From contig CAMMNN010000005.1 of assembly GCA_946498245.1 (NCBI GenBank), positions 1-64,000 on the forward strand: DNA of 64,000 nt, in the 5' to 3' direction. A program made the position numbers and the translations under genes. The notes under the pieces are model-generated. The model saw only the letters and a list, made by a program, of their open reading frames with translations. It did no database searches and was not told where the DNA came from. Below are positions 25,821 through 35,040 of the stretch, in pieces. Source of the DNA: an uncultured Clostridium sp. GTDB taxonomy: Bacteria > Bacillota > Clostridia > Lachnospirales > Lachnospiraceae. Within the stretch, counting starts at the first letter, position 1. Each line of letters begins with the position of its first letter.

Positions 25821-26555
25821 CTACTCTATCCAGATCCCAATGGCCGAGTAGTTATCCATATCCCGTCTTTTCCCGTTTTTCAAAACGATTTTTTCCATTT
25901 GTTCCAGCCATTCCCTGGGACTCTCCGCCTTTCTCAGACAGGCCTCCATCTTTTTTTCTTCTATTAATTCCCAGAAACCGTCGCTGCACAACAAAAAAGC
26001 CTGACCCGGACAAATCACTGTCGTGTCGGCTGTTTCAAACTTCAGTTCCTCTACCGTTTCTCCCAAAGCCCGGAGAAGCCTGTTCCTGTCTGGGTGGTTT
26101 CGTATTTTTTTCTCTTTTAATTCTCCCGCGTTTACCAGCATCTGGGGAACGCTGTGATCCAGGGTTCTCCCTGTAACCCTGCCATTTTGGAATGTATAAA
26201 GTCTGGAATCGCCGATATGGCCCCATTTGGCTGTTTTTTCCCAAATTTCCAGCACTGTCAGGGTCGTCCGCATACCCATGGTTCTCCGGTCCTGCCGCTG
26301 CCTTTGGATGATTTCCTCCTGGGCCAGACGGAAACGGCTTCCCATGTCCCAGACTCCTCCGGCTTCTTCACATTCTGCGGCAAAACTCTCAATGGCTGCC
26401 TTCACTGCCAGCTCTGAAGCCAGTTCCCCATTGCCGTGGCCTCCCAAGCCGTCCGCCAGGGCAAAGCAGTAAGCGTCGCCCACTTGATACATTCCCACGT
26501 GATCTTCGTTGTATTCCCGATCTCCGTTTCTGCTAAGCAGATCAAACAATACCAT
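25821..26555 (-). CDS. PP2C-family Ser/Thr phosphatase (NED type)
   Basis: A 244-residue soluble phosphatase: NGDREYNEDHVG, ADGLGGHGNGE, HIGDSRLY, LLCSDGFWE and MDNYSAIG, all metal ligands intact. It lies directly upstream of the vWA-FHA gene, exactly as the closely related 56396 phosphatase does in cluster 2, so this phosphatase type seems tied to the vWA protein. A hairpin (26575-26604) precedes its AAGGAGA ribosome site. Confidence 0.92.
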   Translation of the reverse strand: MVLFDLLSRNGDREYNEDHVGMYQVGDAYCFALADGLGGHGNGELASELAVKAAIESFAAECEEAGGVWDMGSRFRLAQEEIIQRQRQDRRTMGMRTTLTVLEIWEKTAKWGHIGDSRLYTFQNGRVTGRTLDHSVPQMLVNAGELKEKKIRNHPDRNRLLRALGETVEELKFETADTTVICPGQAFLLCSDGFWELIEEKKMEACLRKAESPREWLEQMEKIVLKNGKRRDMDNYSAIGIWIE

Positions 26556-26574
26556 TTTTATCTTCTCCTTATAA

Positions 26575-26604
26575 CCTGTGTCCTCCCAAAAGGGAGAACA
26601 CAGG
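26575..26604 (-). other. intercistronic hairpin before the NED-type PP2C gene
   Basis: CCTGTGT-C-CTCCC/GGGAG-A-ACACAGG forms a 12-bp stem with one mismatch and an AAAA loop. It is followed on the minus strand by TTATAAGGAG, not a T-run, so an RNA-processing or stability element is more likely than a terminator. Confidence 0.5.
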
Positions 26605-26621
26605 CGATTACGCTAATGCTA

Positions 26622-27503
26622 TTATTCGATGTCCAGCCGGAAACCGTTGCGTTTGCTTGCAAGATAAATCACCGTTCCCCGTCCCACGCGTTTTGTCACG
26701 CCATTTTCCAGACGGGTTCCGTTTTCCAGGTAAGTTCCCAGTTTGGAGCAGTCCGTAATATAAAAGTCGTTGGTATTCATGTCGTAGCGTACTCTGCAGT
26801 GAACCCTGCTGATCTCATCCTGGTACTGGTCAAATACGATCTGGCAGTCTGAAGAAGAACGTCCCATAGTGATTTCCTTGCCATCGCTAATGTCAAAATC
26901 CGCCCCCTCATACTGACCGGCAATTCCGCAGATATAGGCCTTCTCCCGGGGGATCGCATCATTTTCAGAAATATCGCTGATGCCTCCTGAGGATTTCACT
27001 ACCACATCGGAAAATCCAATGAGCATCTTAAACACCAAATCAACGGTTCCAAAACCAGGAATAATCACCAACCAGGCTGTGTTGGGATTAAAGCGGAATT
27101 TCCCGTAAAATTTCCGGTAAGCCAAAAATGTAAAAATGAAGATGGCAATCCAGTATGCCGCTAAAATAATAAAAGGAAAGAGCAGCCCCTTGGTCAGCAG
27201 CACTAAAACCACTCCTAAAACAACGGTAATGACCCCTGTAATCAGGCCGGATTCTGAAAACAGGAAAATATACCACCAGGGAGCTTCCGCTATCCTCATA
27301 AAATAAAGCTGTCTGGCAACAGGCAAAAAGGGCATCCAATCTCCGTCAACCCCTGCCTTCTTTCCGATACACATATAAGCGTATCCCATAAAAAGGTATG
27401 AACCTAAAAGCGCCAAAACCAGCACAATCCAATATGTACTTAAAAAGGCTCCGATTAAATCAGGCAGATCCTCTATCATACTCATTAAATCATAATAACT
27501 CAT
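26622..27503 (-). CDS. multi-pass membrane protein with C-terminal FHA domain
   Basis: 293 residues with four or more hydrophobic helices in the first 180 (about 22-45, 75-90, 95-115, 118-140), in the style of the DUF5684 family, and a cytoplasmic FHA domain at about 200-293 (MGRSSSDCQ, SRVHCRV; the usual NGT is LGT). It probably recruits Thr-phosphorylated proteins to the membrane. It is second gene of cluster 1, 12 bases after the zinc-ribbon FHA protein. Confidence 0.85.
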   Translation of the reverse strand: MSYYDLMSMIEDLPDLIGAFLSTYWIVLVLALLGSYLFMGYAYMCIGKKAGVDGDWMPFLPVARQLYFMRIAEAPWWYIFLFSESGLITGVITVVLGVVLVLLTKGLLFPFIILAAYWIAIFIFTFLAYRKFYGKFRFNPNTAWLVIIPGFGTVDLVFKMLIGFSDVVVKSSGGISDISENDAIPREKAYICGIAGQYEGADFDISDGKEITMGRSSSDCQIVFDQYQDEISRVHCRVRYDMNTNDFYITDCSKLGTYLENGTRLENGVTKRVGRGTVIYLASKRNGFRLDIE

Positions 27504-27515
27504 GTTTTCTCCCCC

Positions 27516-28178
27516 TTACTCCTCATTGTCCTGGGCCGTCCAGGTAAATTTATCATCGCAGCACGGTATCAGCATAAGGGAAACGTTTCCCACCTGAATG
27601 ATGTCATTCTTTTCCATGCGTCTCGGCTCCAGCACCACTTCGTCCTTTAAGTAAAACAGCTCTCTGGAATCTCCGGGTTTAACGATAAATACATTCTGTC
27701 TTGGCTCGTAAATAATAGCGGCATGGCGCTTCCTGGAAACAGACTTTTCATCAGCCAGACAAATATCCATGTCCCAGTCTCTTCCAATGAAATTGCAGCC
27801 GGTTTTCAAGCTGAAATCCTTCCCTTTCATCCGTCCCTTGACACAGATCAGCCATCCTACTGTCGGCTGGATATTCTCTTCTCCTTCATGATTCGTAAAA
27901 ATGCTGATGGTCTTGGCGTCGTCTTTGTCTGCCGGCTCTTTTATATCCTCTTCCGGTTCTCTTAAAGGCCGGGTTTCCGGCTCGCTGTCGTATCCCGGTA
28001 TCCCCTGTCCCGGCATTACCGCCACGTCGTTCTTCTCTTCTACCCAGGAAGTTGTGACATTCTCCTTGGGCTTTTCTCCTCTTTCCCCGGCGCAGTGAGG
28101 ACAGCTTGCATATTTATTGGCATCATAGTAATGCCCCTTCGGGCACCGGATATTCCGGATAGCATTGGGCTTGCTCAT
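27516..28178 (-). CDS. zinc-ribbon FHA adaptor protein, first gene of cluster 1
   Basis: A 220-residue soluble protein. An N-terminal zinc ribbon (CPKGHYYDANKYASCPHC) is followed by an acidic Pro/Glu linker (about 35-95) and an FHA domain (about 105-215: FIGRDWDMD, SRKRHAAI). The FHA phosphate-binding Arg and Ser are kept, but the NG turn reads GDSRELF. The closest relative in the window is the 59459 protein, with the same layout and the same position ahead of the phosphatase/kinase genes. GAGGAG precedes the start. Confidence 0.88.
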   Translation of the reverse strand: MSKPNAIRNIRCPKGHYYDANKYASCPHCAGERGEKPKENVTTSWVEEKNDVAVMPGQGIPGYDSEPETRPLREPEEDIKEPADKDDAKTISIFTNHEGEENIQPTVGWLICVKGRMKGKDFSLKTGCNFIGRDWDMDICLADEKSVSRKRHAAIIYEPRQNVFIVKPGDSRELFYLKDEVVLEPRRMEKNDIIQVGNVSLMLIPCCDDKFTWTAQDNEE

Positions 28179-28213
28179 AGCTCACACTCCTCGTACATAA
28201 TAAATTTTCATTC

Positions 28214-28219
28214 ATTATA
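28214..28219 (-). promoter_or_regulatory. -10 element of the cluster 1 operon
   Basis: TATAAT on the minus strand, about 36 bases before the first cluster 1 gene. No match to TTGACA lies at 16-18 bp, so an activator is likely; the LytTR gene just upstream is a candidate. Confidence 0.5.
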
Positions 28220-28283
28220 CCAAAAGCATCTCTTTTCCTTTTGATCTCCGCAAAACTTACACGTTTAACGACAAAATTTACAA

Positions 28284-28337
28284 CGCCCTTATGGCTGCGC
28301 ACAAAGGGCGATTCGCTTTTCCAAACGAACCGCCCTT
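28284..28337 (-). other. three alternating CGCCCTT/AAGGGCG arms between the LytTR gene and cluster 1
   Basis: CGCCCTT (28284-28290), AAGGGCG (28304-28310) and CGCCCTT (28331-28337) allow two mutually exclusive hairpins; the last arm overlaps the LytTR stop codon and its hairpin is extended by ATTCG/CGAAC. No clear T-run follows. It could be a weak terminator for the LytTR transcript or an attenuator controlling read-through into cluster 1. Confidence 0.45.
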
Positions 28338-29076
28338 ATTTCTTTCCTTCCAATCCAATAATATATTCTGAAACTTTGCCTGCGTACTGTGCATACCGCT
28401 CCTTTGAGGCCTTCAGTCGCGCCTGACTGATGGGGATTTCCTGCCCGTTTTCCAGTAAAATCCGATCCCCGCCGATTTGAAAAATCTTATCCATATTTAC
28501 CAGATAACTTTTGTGGCATTGGAGAAAATTATCCGGCAATTGCTCTGTCACCACTCCCAGCTTTCCGTAATAAACGTAGCTTTCCGCCCTGGTATAAACC
28601 GTAATCATATGGCCTTTGCTCTCTATGTATAAGATCTCCTTTAAAGGAATCGCCAGCATCTCTCCCTTTTTCCGAAATACCAGCTTATATTCCTTTCTCT
28701 TGGGGTCTTTTGATAAAATGACGTTCAGCATTTCAGCAAAGCGCTCATATTTTAATGGTTTCTTAAAAACGCCTGCAATGTTGGCGTCAATAAGAAAAAT
28801 CTCTTCCAAAAGTTGATTCCCATCCGAGGTAATATAAATAAGATTGGTTTCCGGGCTTTTTTGGTACAAATCCTGAGCGAAATCCAATCCTGTAATGATC
28901 GCCTTCCCATCGACTTCTAAAAAAATATAATCAAAGGCCGCCCCGTGAAGGACGGCGTTTAAAAGTCCGTCAATTGCACAAAACTCCTGAATTTCTCTAA
29001 AACCTGACATATTCAGCAGGAACCTTTTTATCCCCTCTGCCAGCCGCCTATCCATACTGCAAACAGCCGTTTTCAT
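28336..29076 (-). CDS. LytTR-family transcription regulator with atypical receiver domain
   Basis: 246 residues: receiver-like domain (about 1-120) and LytTR DNA-binding domain (about 135-235, YIESKGHMITVYT, CHKSYLVNMDKI). The phospho-Asp position of LFLDI-type motifs is Glu here (E54 in FLEVDG), and the N-terminal acidic pair is reduced to one Asp, while the lysine (FKKP) remains. Phosphorylation is therefore doubtful. No histidine kinase is adjacent. Its place directly upstream of cluster 1 makes it the likely regulator of that operon. Confidence 0.85.
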   Translation of the reverse strand: MKTAVCSMDRRLAEGIKRFLLNMSGFREIQEFCAIDGLLNAVLHGAAFDYIFLEVDGKAIITGLDFAQDLYQKSPETNLIYITSDGNQLLEEIFLIDANIAGVFKKPLKYERFAEMLNVILSKDPKRKEYKLVFRKKGEMLAIPLKEILYIESKGHMITVYTRAESYVYYGKLGVVTEQLPDNFLQCHKSYLVNMDKIFQIGGDRILLENGQEIPISQARLKASKERYAQYAGKVSEYIIGLEGKK

Positions 29077-29335
29077 ACTCTCATTCCTATCTTACATATC
29101 CGTCCGTTTCAGAAAAACCAGACAGATATTTTCGTATTTGTTTCCGCATTCAATGTTGATTTTTAGGATATGTGCCTTGGTGTATGTCCTCGGAAAAACA
29201 GTGGTTTCCATTATATATTGTTTCAGACAGTATTTTACATTTCTGTCAAAATTAACCAAATTAGGGACAAAATTAAAATGCAATACACTAATAATATCTC
29301 TAAAGCGGAATGAAACGACCGCTGACAGTAGCGAA
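29077..29335. other. AT-rich intergenic region upstream of the LytTR gene
   Basis: No convincing gene. On the minus strand a TATAAT (29210-29215) and a TTGACA farther upstream are seen but are spaced too far apart to pair. Repeated ACTGT-type words near the TATAAT could be LytTR-type binding sites. The 63-residue track ORF here has no ribosome site. Confidence 0.35.
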
Positions 29336-29380
29336 AGAGGGTATCCCCCGCCGCAATCTGCGTTCTAAGGGATACCCTCT
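29336..29380 (-). terminator. terminator downstream of spoVG
   Basis: A perfect 12-bp stem, AGAGGGTATCCC/GGGATACCCTCT, with a 21-base loop, about 30 bases past the spoVG stop. Only a short TCTTTC follows on the minus strand. Confidence 0.65.
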
Positions 29381-29409
29381 GTACGTTCTAAATATTCATT
29401 TTGCTTTTC

Positions 29410-29694
29410 TTACGCAACCCCGTCCTGATCCGAACTCTCCAACAGCGTTGTGGTGTACTTATCCAGAATCACTCTCTGAATGGTATCACGGGTGCCGGAA
29501 TTGATTGGATGTGCAATATCACGGTACTCGCCGTCTGCAGCCTTGCGGCTGGGCATTGCGATAAACAACCCTTTCTCTCCTTCAATTACTTTAATGTCGT
29601 GGATGACGAATTCATTATCCAGCGTGATGGAAACTATCGCTTTCATTTTTCCTTCTTTTTCAATCCGTCTTACTCTTACATCTGTAATTTGCAT
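29410..29694 (-). CDS. spoVG: SpoVG, RNA/DNA-binding regulator
   Basis: 94 residues from ATG 29694 ([10 protein letters not shown]), set by a GGAGGGG site; the track start at 29727 is too early. It matches SpoVG closely: [36 protein letters not shown]. SpoVG affects asymmetric division, capsule and virulence genes and binds nucleic acid. It follows glgD on the same strand with a 96-base gap that includes a CGGGAAAATTCCCG palindrome. Confidence 0.95.
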   Translation of the reverse strand: MQITDVRVRRIEKEGKMKAIVSITLDNEFVIHDIKVIEGEKGLFIAMPSRKAADGEYRDIAHPINSGTRDTIQRVILDKYTTTLLESSDQDGVA

Positions 29695-29790
29695 ACTTGA
29701 AACCCCTCCGTCACTCAACTCTCGCACCTGCGAAGTATATTTCTGCCGGGAAAATTCCCGCAGTTTTTCTTTTTCATCTCCCGTTTTTCT

Positions 29791-30912
29791 TTATAATGTA
29801 TATCTCTCGTTCTTTTCCACCACAATCTTGATATTGTCAGGCGTACCGATATGGGTCGTATTGGCCCGGATGGTATCCCGGCTTTCCACGATGCAGTTTT
29901 CGATTACCGTGTTGTCGCCGATATATACATCATTCAGAATGATAGAATTTTTAATGACGCAATTATTTCCAATGTATGCTTTTTTGAAGAGTACGGAGTT
30001 CTCAACAGTACCATTTAAGATACATCCACTGGAAACCAGGCTGTTTTTCACCACTGCCCCCGGATTGTACTTTGCCGGCGGCATATCGTCAATCTTGGAA
30101 TAAATGTCGGGATACTGCTTAAAGAAGTAATCCCTTACCTCCGGTTTCAGGAAATCCATATTAGTCTTATAGTAGGATTCCACCGAAGCGATGTTGCTCC
30201 AATAGGTATCCATTTTATAAGCGTAAATTCGCTTGAGGTTCTTATAGCGAACCAAAATGTCCTTTACAAAGTCATAGCGATCCTCTGCCGCGCAGCGCTC
30301 GATTAGCTCAATCAACTGACGTCTGCGGATAACGTAAATACCGCAGGAAATGGTATTGGCATCGGAAACCATAGGCTTTTCTTCAAAATCTACGATCCTG
30401 CCGTCGTCGTTAATCTTCACGCAGCCAAAACGGGTTATGTCCTCGCCCTCCGCCATTTTCTTGCAGACAACGGTAATATCCGCTTTTTTCTCAATGTGAT
30501 ATTCCAGAACCTTATTGTAATCCAGTTTATAAATGCCGTCGCCTGCAGCGATAACCACATAGGGTTCGTGGCTGCTCTTTAAAAAGGAAAGGTTCTGATA
30601 CAGGGCATCCGCCGTACCCCGGTACCAATCGCTGCTCTGGGCCGTAATGGTCGGCGTGAATACAAACAGGCCGCCCTGTTTTCTTCCAAAATCCCACCAT
30701 TTTGAAGAACTCAGATGCAGGTTCAGGGAGCGGGAATTGTACTGGGTAAATACCGCCACATTCTGAATATGGGAATTGGTCATGTTGCTTAATGCGAAAT
30801 CGATGCTGCGGTAGCTTCCTGCAACCGGCATAGCGGCGATTGCCCTTTTATTAGAAAGCTCACGCATCCTCTTACTGTTACCACCTGCTAAAACAATACC
30901 GATTGCTCTCAT
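29791..30912 (-). CDS. glgD: GlgD, regulatory subunit of glucose-1-phosphate adenylyltransferase
   Basis: A 373-residue nucleotidyltransferase-like protein: [12 protein letters not shown] at the N-terminus, a left-handed beta-helix (hexapeptide I/V repeats) in the last 100 residues. Compared with GlgC, the catalytic GSRL/PAV region is altered ([20 protein letters not shown]), as expected for the GlgD-type subunit that pairs with GlgC in Firmicutes to make ADP-glucose for glycogen. It overlaps glgC by four bases (ATGA). Confidence 0.93.
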   Translation of the reverse strand: MRAIGIVLAGGNSKRMRELSNKRAIAAMPVAGSYRSIDFALSNMTNSHIQNVAVFTQYNSRSLNLHLSSSKWWDFGRKQGGLFVFTPTITAQSSDWYRGTADALYQNLSFLKSSHEPYVVIAAGDGIYKLDYNKVLEYHIEKKADITVVCKKMAEGEDITRFGCVKINDDGRIVDFEEKPMVSDANTISCGIYVIRRRQLIELIERCAAEDRYDFVKDILVRYKNLKRIYAYKMDTYWSNIASVESYYKTNMDFLKPEVRDYFFKQYPDIYSKIDDMPPAKYNPGAVVKNSLVSSGCILNGTVENSVLFKKAYIGNNCVIKNSIILNDVYIGDNTVIENCIVESRDTIRANTTHIGTPDNIKIVVEKNERYTL

Positions 30913-32183
30913 CTCACGCCACCTGCCTTTATAATGTAATCTCCGCTTGCCAGCAATCCGTCAGGATAATCTTCCGGCGCCGTTTCTCCGGAAACAGCGG
31001 TATTCTTTCCTATTTTTACGTTGTCCGGAATTACGGAATGTTCGCCAATGGTAACCAAATCAAACTGATATACTTTGGGATCATAAGTACTGGGGGCATA
31101 CTCTCCAACGCCCAGTTGCGCCCCTTTTCCAATGTGTACATCCTCGGCCACAATGGCTTTGGTAATCACCGCGCCTTCTTCGATTACCGTTCCCTTCATA
31201 ATAATAGAGTCGCGGATAACCGCGCCCTTTCCAATGGTAACTCCGGCTCCGATGACTGAATTATAAATTTCTCCGTATACTTCCGTGCCTTCCCCAATAA
31301 TACTCTTTTCAATCACTGAATCTGCGGAAACATACTGAGGCGGGATAATATCGCTCTTGGTATAGACTCTCCAGTATTCTTCATACAGATTGAACTCCGG
31401 AATAATATCGATCAGCTCCATATTGGCTTCCCAATAGGATCCCAAAGTCCCCACGTCTTTCCAATATCCGTTGTACTCGTAAGCAAAAATCCTGTCCCCC
31501 TTGCCATGGCAGTAGGGAATGATGTGCTTTCCGAAGTCGCAGCCCGGTTCGTCTTTCATCTTAATTAATGCATCTCTCAGTACCGGCCAGCTAAAAATAT
31601 AAATACCCATAGACGCCAGATTGCTTCTGGGAACCGGCGGCTTTTCTTCAAATTCCGTAATCCGGTTATGCTCGTCTGTAATTACGACGCCGAACCGGCT
31701 GGCTTCCTCGATAGGAACCGGCATAGCAGCAATGGTGATGTCTGCATTGTTAGCCTTGTGGTAATCCAGCATAACCTCGTAATCCATCTTGTAAATGTGG
31801 TCCCCGGAAAGAATCAAAACGTAATCCGGATTGTAGCTTTCCATATACTCAAGATTTTGATAAATTGCATTGGCAGTACCGGTATACCAATCGCTGCCTT
31901 TGCTCCTTTCATAAGGCGGAAGCACTGTAACTCCCCCTACGTTGCGGTCTAAATCCCACGGAATACCGATTCCGATGTGAGAATTTAAACGTAACGGCTG
32001 ATATTGGGTTAAAACACCTACCGTATCAACGCCAGAGTTAATGCAATTACTCAATGGAAAATCGATAATGCGGTACTTTCCCCCGAATGATACCGCCGGC
32101 TTTGCTACTTTCTGAGTCAGGACTCCTAGACGGCTCCCCTGTCCGCCAGCCAAAAGCATGGCTATCATTTCCTTTTTAATCAC
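30909..32183 (-). CDS. glgC: GlgC, catalytic glucose-1-phosphate adenylyltransferase
   Basis: 424 residues, GTG start at 32183 after AGAGGTG. It converts ATP and glucose 1-phosphate to ADP-glucose, the committed step in glycogen synthesis. It carries the catalytic [41 protein letters not shown] and EFEEKP motifs and a C-terminal beta-helix of acyltransferase-type repeats. Its promoter is clear, and it is co-transcribed with glgD and possibly spoVG. Confidence 0.96.
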   Translation of the reverse strand: MIKKEMIAMLLAGGQGSRLGVLTQKVAKPAVSFGGKYRIIDFPLSNCINSGVDTVGVLTQYQPLRLNSHIGIGIPWDLDRNVGGVTVLPPYERSKGSDWYTGTANAIYQNLEYMESYNPDYVLILSGDHIYKMDYEVMLDYHKANNADITIAAMPVPIEEASRFGVVITDEHNRITEFEEKPPVPRSNLASMGIYIFSWPVLRDALIKMKDEPGCDFGKHIIPYCHGKGDRIFAYEYNGYWKDVGTLGSYWEANMELIDIIPEFNLYEEYWRVYTKSDIIPPQYVSADSVIEKSIIGEGTEVYGEIYNSVIGAGVTIGKGAVIRDSIIMKGTVIEEGAVITKAIVAEDVHIGKGAQLGVGEYAPSTYDPKVYQFDLVTIGEHSVIPDNVKIGKNTAVSGETAPEDYPDGLLASGDYIIKAGGVR

Positions 32184-32220
32184 GTTATCACCTCTTGCTG
32201 TTAAATTTAGTTATGGAAAC

Positions 32221-32249
32221 ATTATACCATACTTTTCATAAATAGTGAA
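32221..32249 (-). promoter_or_regulatory. promoter of glgC-glgD
   Basis: TTCACT (32244-32249) and TATAAT (32221-32226), 17 bp apart on the minus strand, about 38 bases before the GTG start. Confidence 0.65.
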
Positions 32250-32425
32250 CAAATTACTTTATTTTTTCTTGTATTTTTTGTGCATTTTCCGACAGTTTTT
32301 TCCAAATTATTCAAGATATTGTATATTTTCCCACATCTTGTATCCCTTCCCTTTGACAGATACAAAATATTTCTGCATCTGACCTCTGAAAGCCGTCAAA
32401 AAACGCGCAAAAATTCCCCAAACCC
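32250..32425. other. intergenic region between divergent glgC and asnS promoters
   Basis: AT-rich and without a gene. It contains an inverted repeat, TTGTATC (32338-32344) and GATACAA (32359-32365), that could be an operator or weak hairpin. No T-box motifs were seen ahead of asnS. Confidence 0.4.
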
Positions 32426-32454
32426 TTGAATCGCCGCAAAAAATACAGTATAAT
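32426..32454 (+). promoter_or_regulatory. promoter of asnS
   Basis: TTGAAT (32426-32431) and TATAAT (32449-32454) with 17 bp between. GGAGGA and ATG 32518 follow after a short leader. Confidence 0.75.
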
Positions 32455-32517
32455 CAAGTTTAATATGCGAATGGCAGGCAATTCCATCCTGTACCGCAGA
32501 TCGGAGGAAATATCAGC

Positions 32518-33909
32518 ATGGATTTAGTTACTGTAAGAGAATTATATAAAAACCGCGACGCCTATCTGGATAAAGAGGTTTCTATCGGCGGCTGGGTCCG
32601 CAGCGTCCGTGATTCCAAAGCTTTCGGTTTTATTGTAGTCAGCGACGGTTCTTTCTTTGAACCGCTCCAGGTGGTCTACCATGATACTATGGAAAATTTT
32701 GCGAAAATTTCTAAGTTAAACGTAGGCTCGGCCATTATTGTAAAGGGCACTTTAGTTGCAACGCCAAATGCCAAACAGCCTTTTGAAATTCAGGCTTCCG
32801 AGATTCAGGTAGAGGGCCCTTCCGCTCCGGATTATCCCCTGCAGAAAAAGCGCCACTCCTTTGAATTTCTCCGCACCATTTCCCACCTGCGCCCCAGAAC
32901 CAATACCTTCCAGGCAGTGTTCCGGGTTCGCTCCCTTATCGCTTATGCGATTCATCAGTATTTCCAGGAGAGGGATTTCGTTTACGTCCACACCCCCCTC
33001 ATTACGGGAAGCGACTGCGAAGGCGCCGGAGAAATGTTCCAGGTTACGACTTTGGATCTGGCAAATGTTCCCAAAAATCCTGACGGAACCGTGGACTTTT
33101 CCAAAGACTTCTTTAACAAGCCCACGAATTTAACGGTTTCCGGCCAGCTAAACGGAGAAACCTACGCCATGGCTTTCCGCAATATTTACACCTTCGGCCC
33201 CACCTTCCGGGCGGAAAATTCCAACACCACCCGCCATGCGGCGGAGTTCTGGATGATTGAGCCGGAAATCGCTTTTGCCGATTTGGACGACAATATGGAT
33301 CTGGCCGAGGGAATGTTAAAATACATTATCCGCTTTGTACTGGAACACGCTCCCGAAGAAATGAATTTCTTTAATCAGTTTGTAGATAAGGGCCTTCTGG
33401 ATCGCTTAAACGGCATCCTGGATTCCCAGTTCGCCCGGATTACCTATACTGAGGCCATTGAGATTCTGGAGAAAAACAACGACAATTTCGATTACAAGGT
33501 TTATTGGGGCTGTGATCTCCAGACCGAGCATGAACGCTATCTGACGGAGCAGGTTTACAAAAAGCCGGTTTTCGTTACCAACTACCCCAAAGAGATTAAG
33601 GCCTTCTATATGAAGCTGAATCCCGATGGAAAGACCGTTGCCGCTGTGGACTGTCTGGTTCCCGGTATCGGCGAAATCATCGGCGGCAGCCAGAGGGAGG
33701 ACAATTACGAGAAGCTTCTGGCCCGCATGAAAGAGCTGGGGCTTAAAGAAGAAGACTACGGTTTTTATCTGGATCTGCGCAAGTACGGTTCCGCCCGTCA
33801 TGCCGGATTCGGCCTGGGCTTTGAGCGCTGCGTCATGTATCTGACCGGAATGTCCAACATCCGCGACGTACTTCCCTTCCCCAGAACCGTCAACAACTGC
33901 GAGCTGTAA
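32518..33909 (+). CDS. asnS: asparaginyl-tRNA synthetase
   Basis: A 463-residue class IIb synthetase that charges tRNA-Asn. An N-terminal OB-fold anticodon-binding domain (about 15-110, [18 protein letters not shown]) precedes the catalytic core with motif 2 ([20 protein letters not shown]) and motif 3 ([13 protein letters not shown]). [13 protein letters not shown] and the insertion pattern are typical of bacterial AsnRS rather than AspRS. It has its own promoter and terminator. Confidence 0.97.
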   Translation: MDLVTVRELYKNRDAYLDKEVSIGGWVRSVRDSKAFGFIVVSDGSFFEPLQVVYHDTMENFAKISKLNVGSAIIVKGTLVATPNAKQPFEIQASEIQVEGPSAPDYPLQKKRHSFEFLRTISHLRPRTNTFQAVFRVRSLIAYAIHQYFQERDFVYVHTPLITGSDCEGAGEMFQVTTLDLANVPKNPDGTVDFSKDFFNKPTNLTVSGQLNGETYAMAFRNIYTFGPTFRAENSNTTRHAAEFWMIEPEIAFADLDDNMDLAEGMLKYIIRFVLEHAPEEMNFFNQFVDKGLLDRLNGILDSQFARITYTEAIEILEKNNDNFDYKVYWGCDLQTEHERYLTEQVYKKPVFVTNYPKEIKAFYMKLNPDGKTVAAVDCLVPGIGEIIGGSQREDNYEKLLARMKELGLKEEDYGFYLDLRKYGSARHAGFGLGFERCVMYLTGMSNIRDVLPFPRTVNNCEL

Positions 33910-33921
33910 GATCACAGGTCA

Positions 33922-33953
33922 AAAGCTGCTGCCTCACTGCAGCAGCTTTTTTT
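33922..33953 (+). terminator. asnS terminator
   Basis: A perfect 10-bp stem, AAGCTGCTGC/GCAGCAGCTT, with a 6-base loop and a run of seven T residues. The ribosome site of the next gene (GGAGG) begins immediately after it, so that gene depends on read-through or a promoter inside asnS. Confidence 0.9.
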
Positions 33954-33967
33954 GGAGGTTCCTGCTT

Positions 33968-35038
33968 ATGAAATTTATCCATACCGCCGACATTCACTGG
34001 GGCATGGCTCCCGACAGCGAAAAACCCTGGAGCCAGGAACGGGCCCAGGCCATTAAAGATACCTTTCAGGAGATTATCCGTCAGGCCAGAGAACGAGATG
34101 TGGACTTTCTTTTTATTTCCGGGGACTTATTTCACCGCCAGCCATTGGTAAGGGATTTAAAAGAAATGAATTACCTCTTTTCCACTATCCCCGGAGTCCA
34201 GGTAGTCATAATTGCCGGCAATCATGATCGGCTCAGGGCCAATTCCGCTGTTTTCAGCTTTTCCTGGTGTCCCAATGTTACGTATTTTACCAATCCGGAT
34301 TTAGACTCCGTTTATTTTGAACGCCTGAATACGGAGGTTTACGGCTTCAGCTACCACACCCCTGAGATCCGGGAGGACAAGCTGGGACAGCTTCAGATTC
34401 CTGACAACGGCCATATCCAGATCCTTCTGGCCCATGGCGGGGATGCCAATCATCTGCCTTTGGACAAAGCGGTTCTGGCCGCTTCCCCCTTTTCCTACAT
34501 CGCCTTAGGCCATATCCACAAGCCCCAGGTGGTTTTGGAGGGGAAAGCCGCCTACTGCGGTTCCCCGGAGCCGCTGGACAAGACAGAGCTGGGGCTTCAC
34601 GGCTTTTATTACGGGGAAATCAATCCGCTGACTCACCGCCTCACCCTGCTGGAATTTGTTCCCGCCGCCCAGGCCCAGTATATTTCTCTGGCAGTCAACG
34701 TCACTCCCGCCACTACCAATACGGAGCTGGCTTCCAGCATTTCCCAGGAAATCCAGAAGCGGGGCGGTGGAAACATTTACCGCTTCCACATCCGGGGAAT
34801 GCGGGATCCCGATATTTCTTTTGACTTAAATGTTTTGGCCTCCCGTTTCCGCATCACAGAGCTGGTGGACGAGACGGAGCCTCAATACGACTTTTCGGCT
34901 CTTTTTGCAGAGCATCCCAGCGATATGATCGGCTTTTTCATACAGGCGCTCCAAAAGGACGATATGAGCCCTGTGGAGAAAAAGGCCCTGTATTACGGGA
35001 TTAATGCCCTTTTACACACCACTGATGAAAGGAGTTAG
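33968..35038 (+). CDS. SbcD/YhaO-like metallophosphoesterase (DNA repair nuclease subunit)
   Basis: 356 residues with the calcineurin-like phosphoesterase motifs in order: DIHWG, GDLFH, GNHDR, LLAHGG and GHIHKP. This set is typical of Mre11/SbcD-type exonucleases, and the length and C-terminal region fit B. subtilis YhaO. It is followed after two bases by its ATPase partner, an arrangement like yhaO-yhaN. The likely role is processing DNA ends or hairpins. Confidence 0.88.
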   Translation: MKFIHTADIHWGMAPDSEKPWSQERAQAIKDTFQEIIRQARERDVDFLFISGDLFHRQPLVRDLKEMNYLFSTIPGVQVVIIAGNHDRLRANSAVFSFSWCPNVTYFTNPDLDSVYFERLNTEVYGFSYHTPEIREDKLGQLQIPDNGHIQILLAHGGDANHLPLDKAVLAASPFSYIALGHIHKPQVVLEGKAAYCGSPEPLDKTELGLHGFYYGEINPLTHRLTLLEFVPAAQAQYISLAVNVTPATTNTELASSISQEIQKRGGGNIYRFHIRGMRDPDISFDLNVLASRFRITELVDETEPQYDFSALFAEHPSDMIGFFIQALQKDDMSPVEKKALYYGINALLHTTDERS

Positions 35039-35040
35039 GC

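Noticed and set aside
15554-28178. Cluster 1 as a type VII secretion locus
   Set aside because: No FtsK/SpoIIIE-type EssC ATPase, WXG100 protein or EsaA-like gene is visible.
29092-29283. 63-residue minus-strand ORF upstream of the LytTR gene
   Set aside because: No ribosome site; AT-rich intergenic DNA that probably holds the regulator's promoter.
29695-29790. Sigma-H promoter for spoVG, as in Bacillus
   Set aside because: A GGGAATTT word is present, but no properly spaced sigma-H -10 was found.
32455-32517. Possible T-box riboswitch ahead of asnS
   Set aside because: The leader from the predicted start is only about 55 bases and has no T-box motif or terminator.
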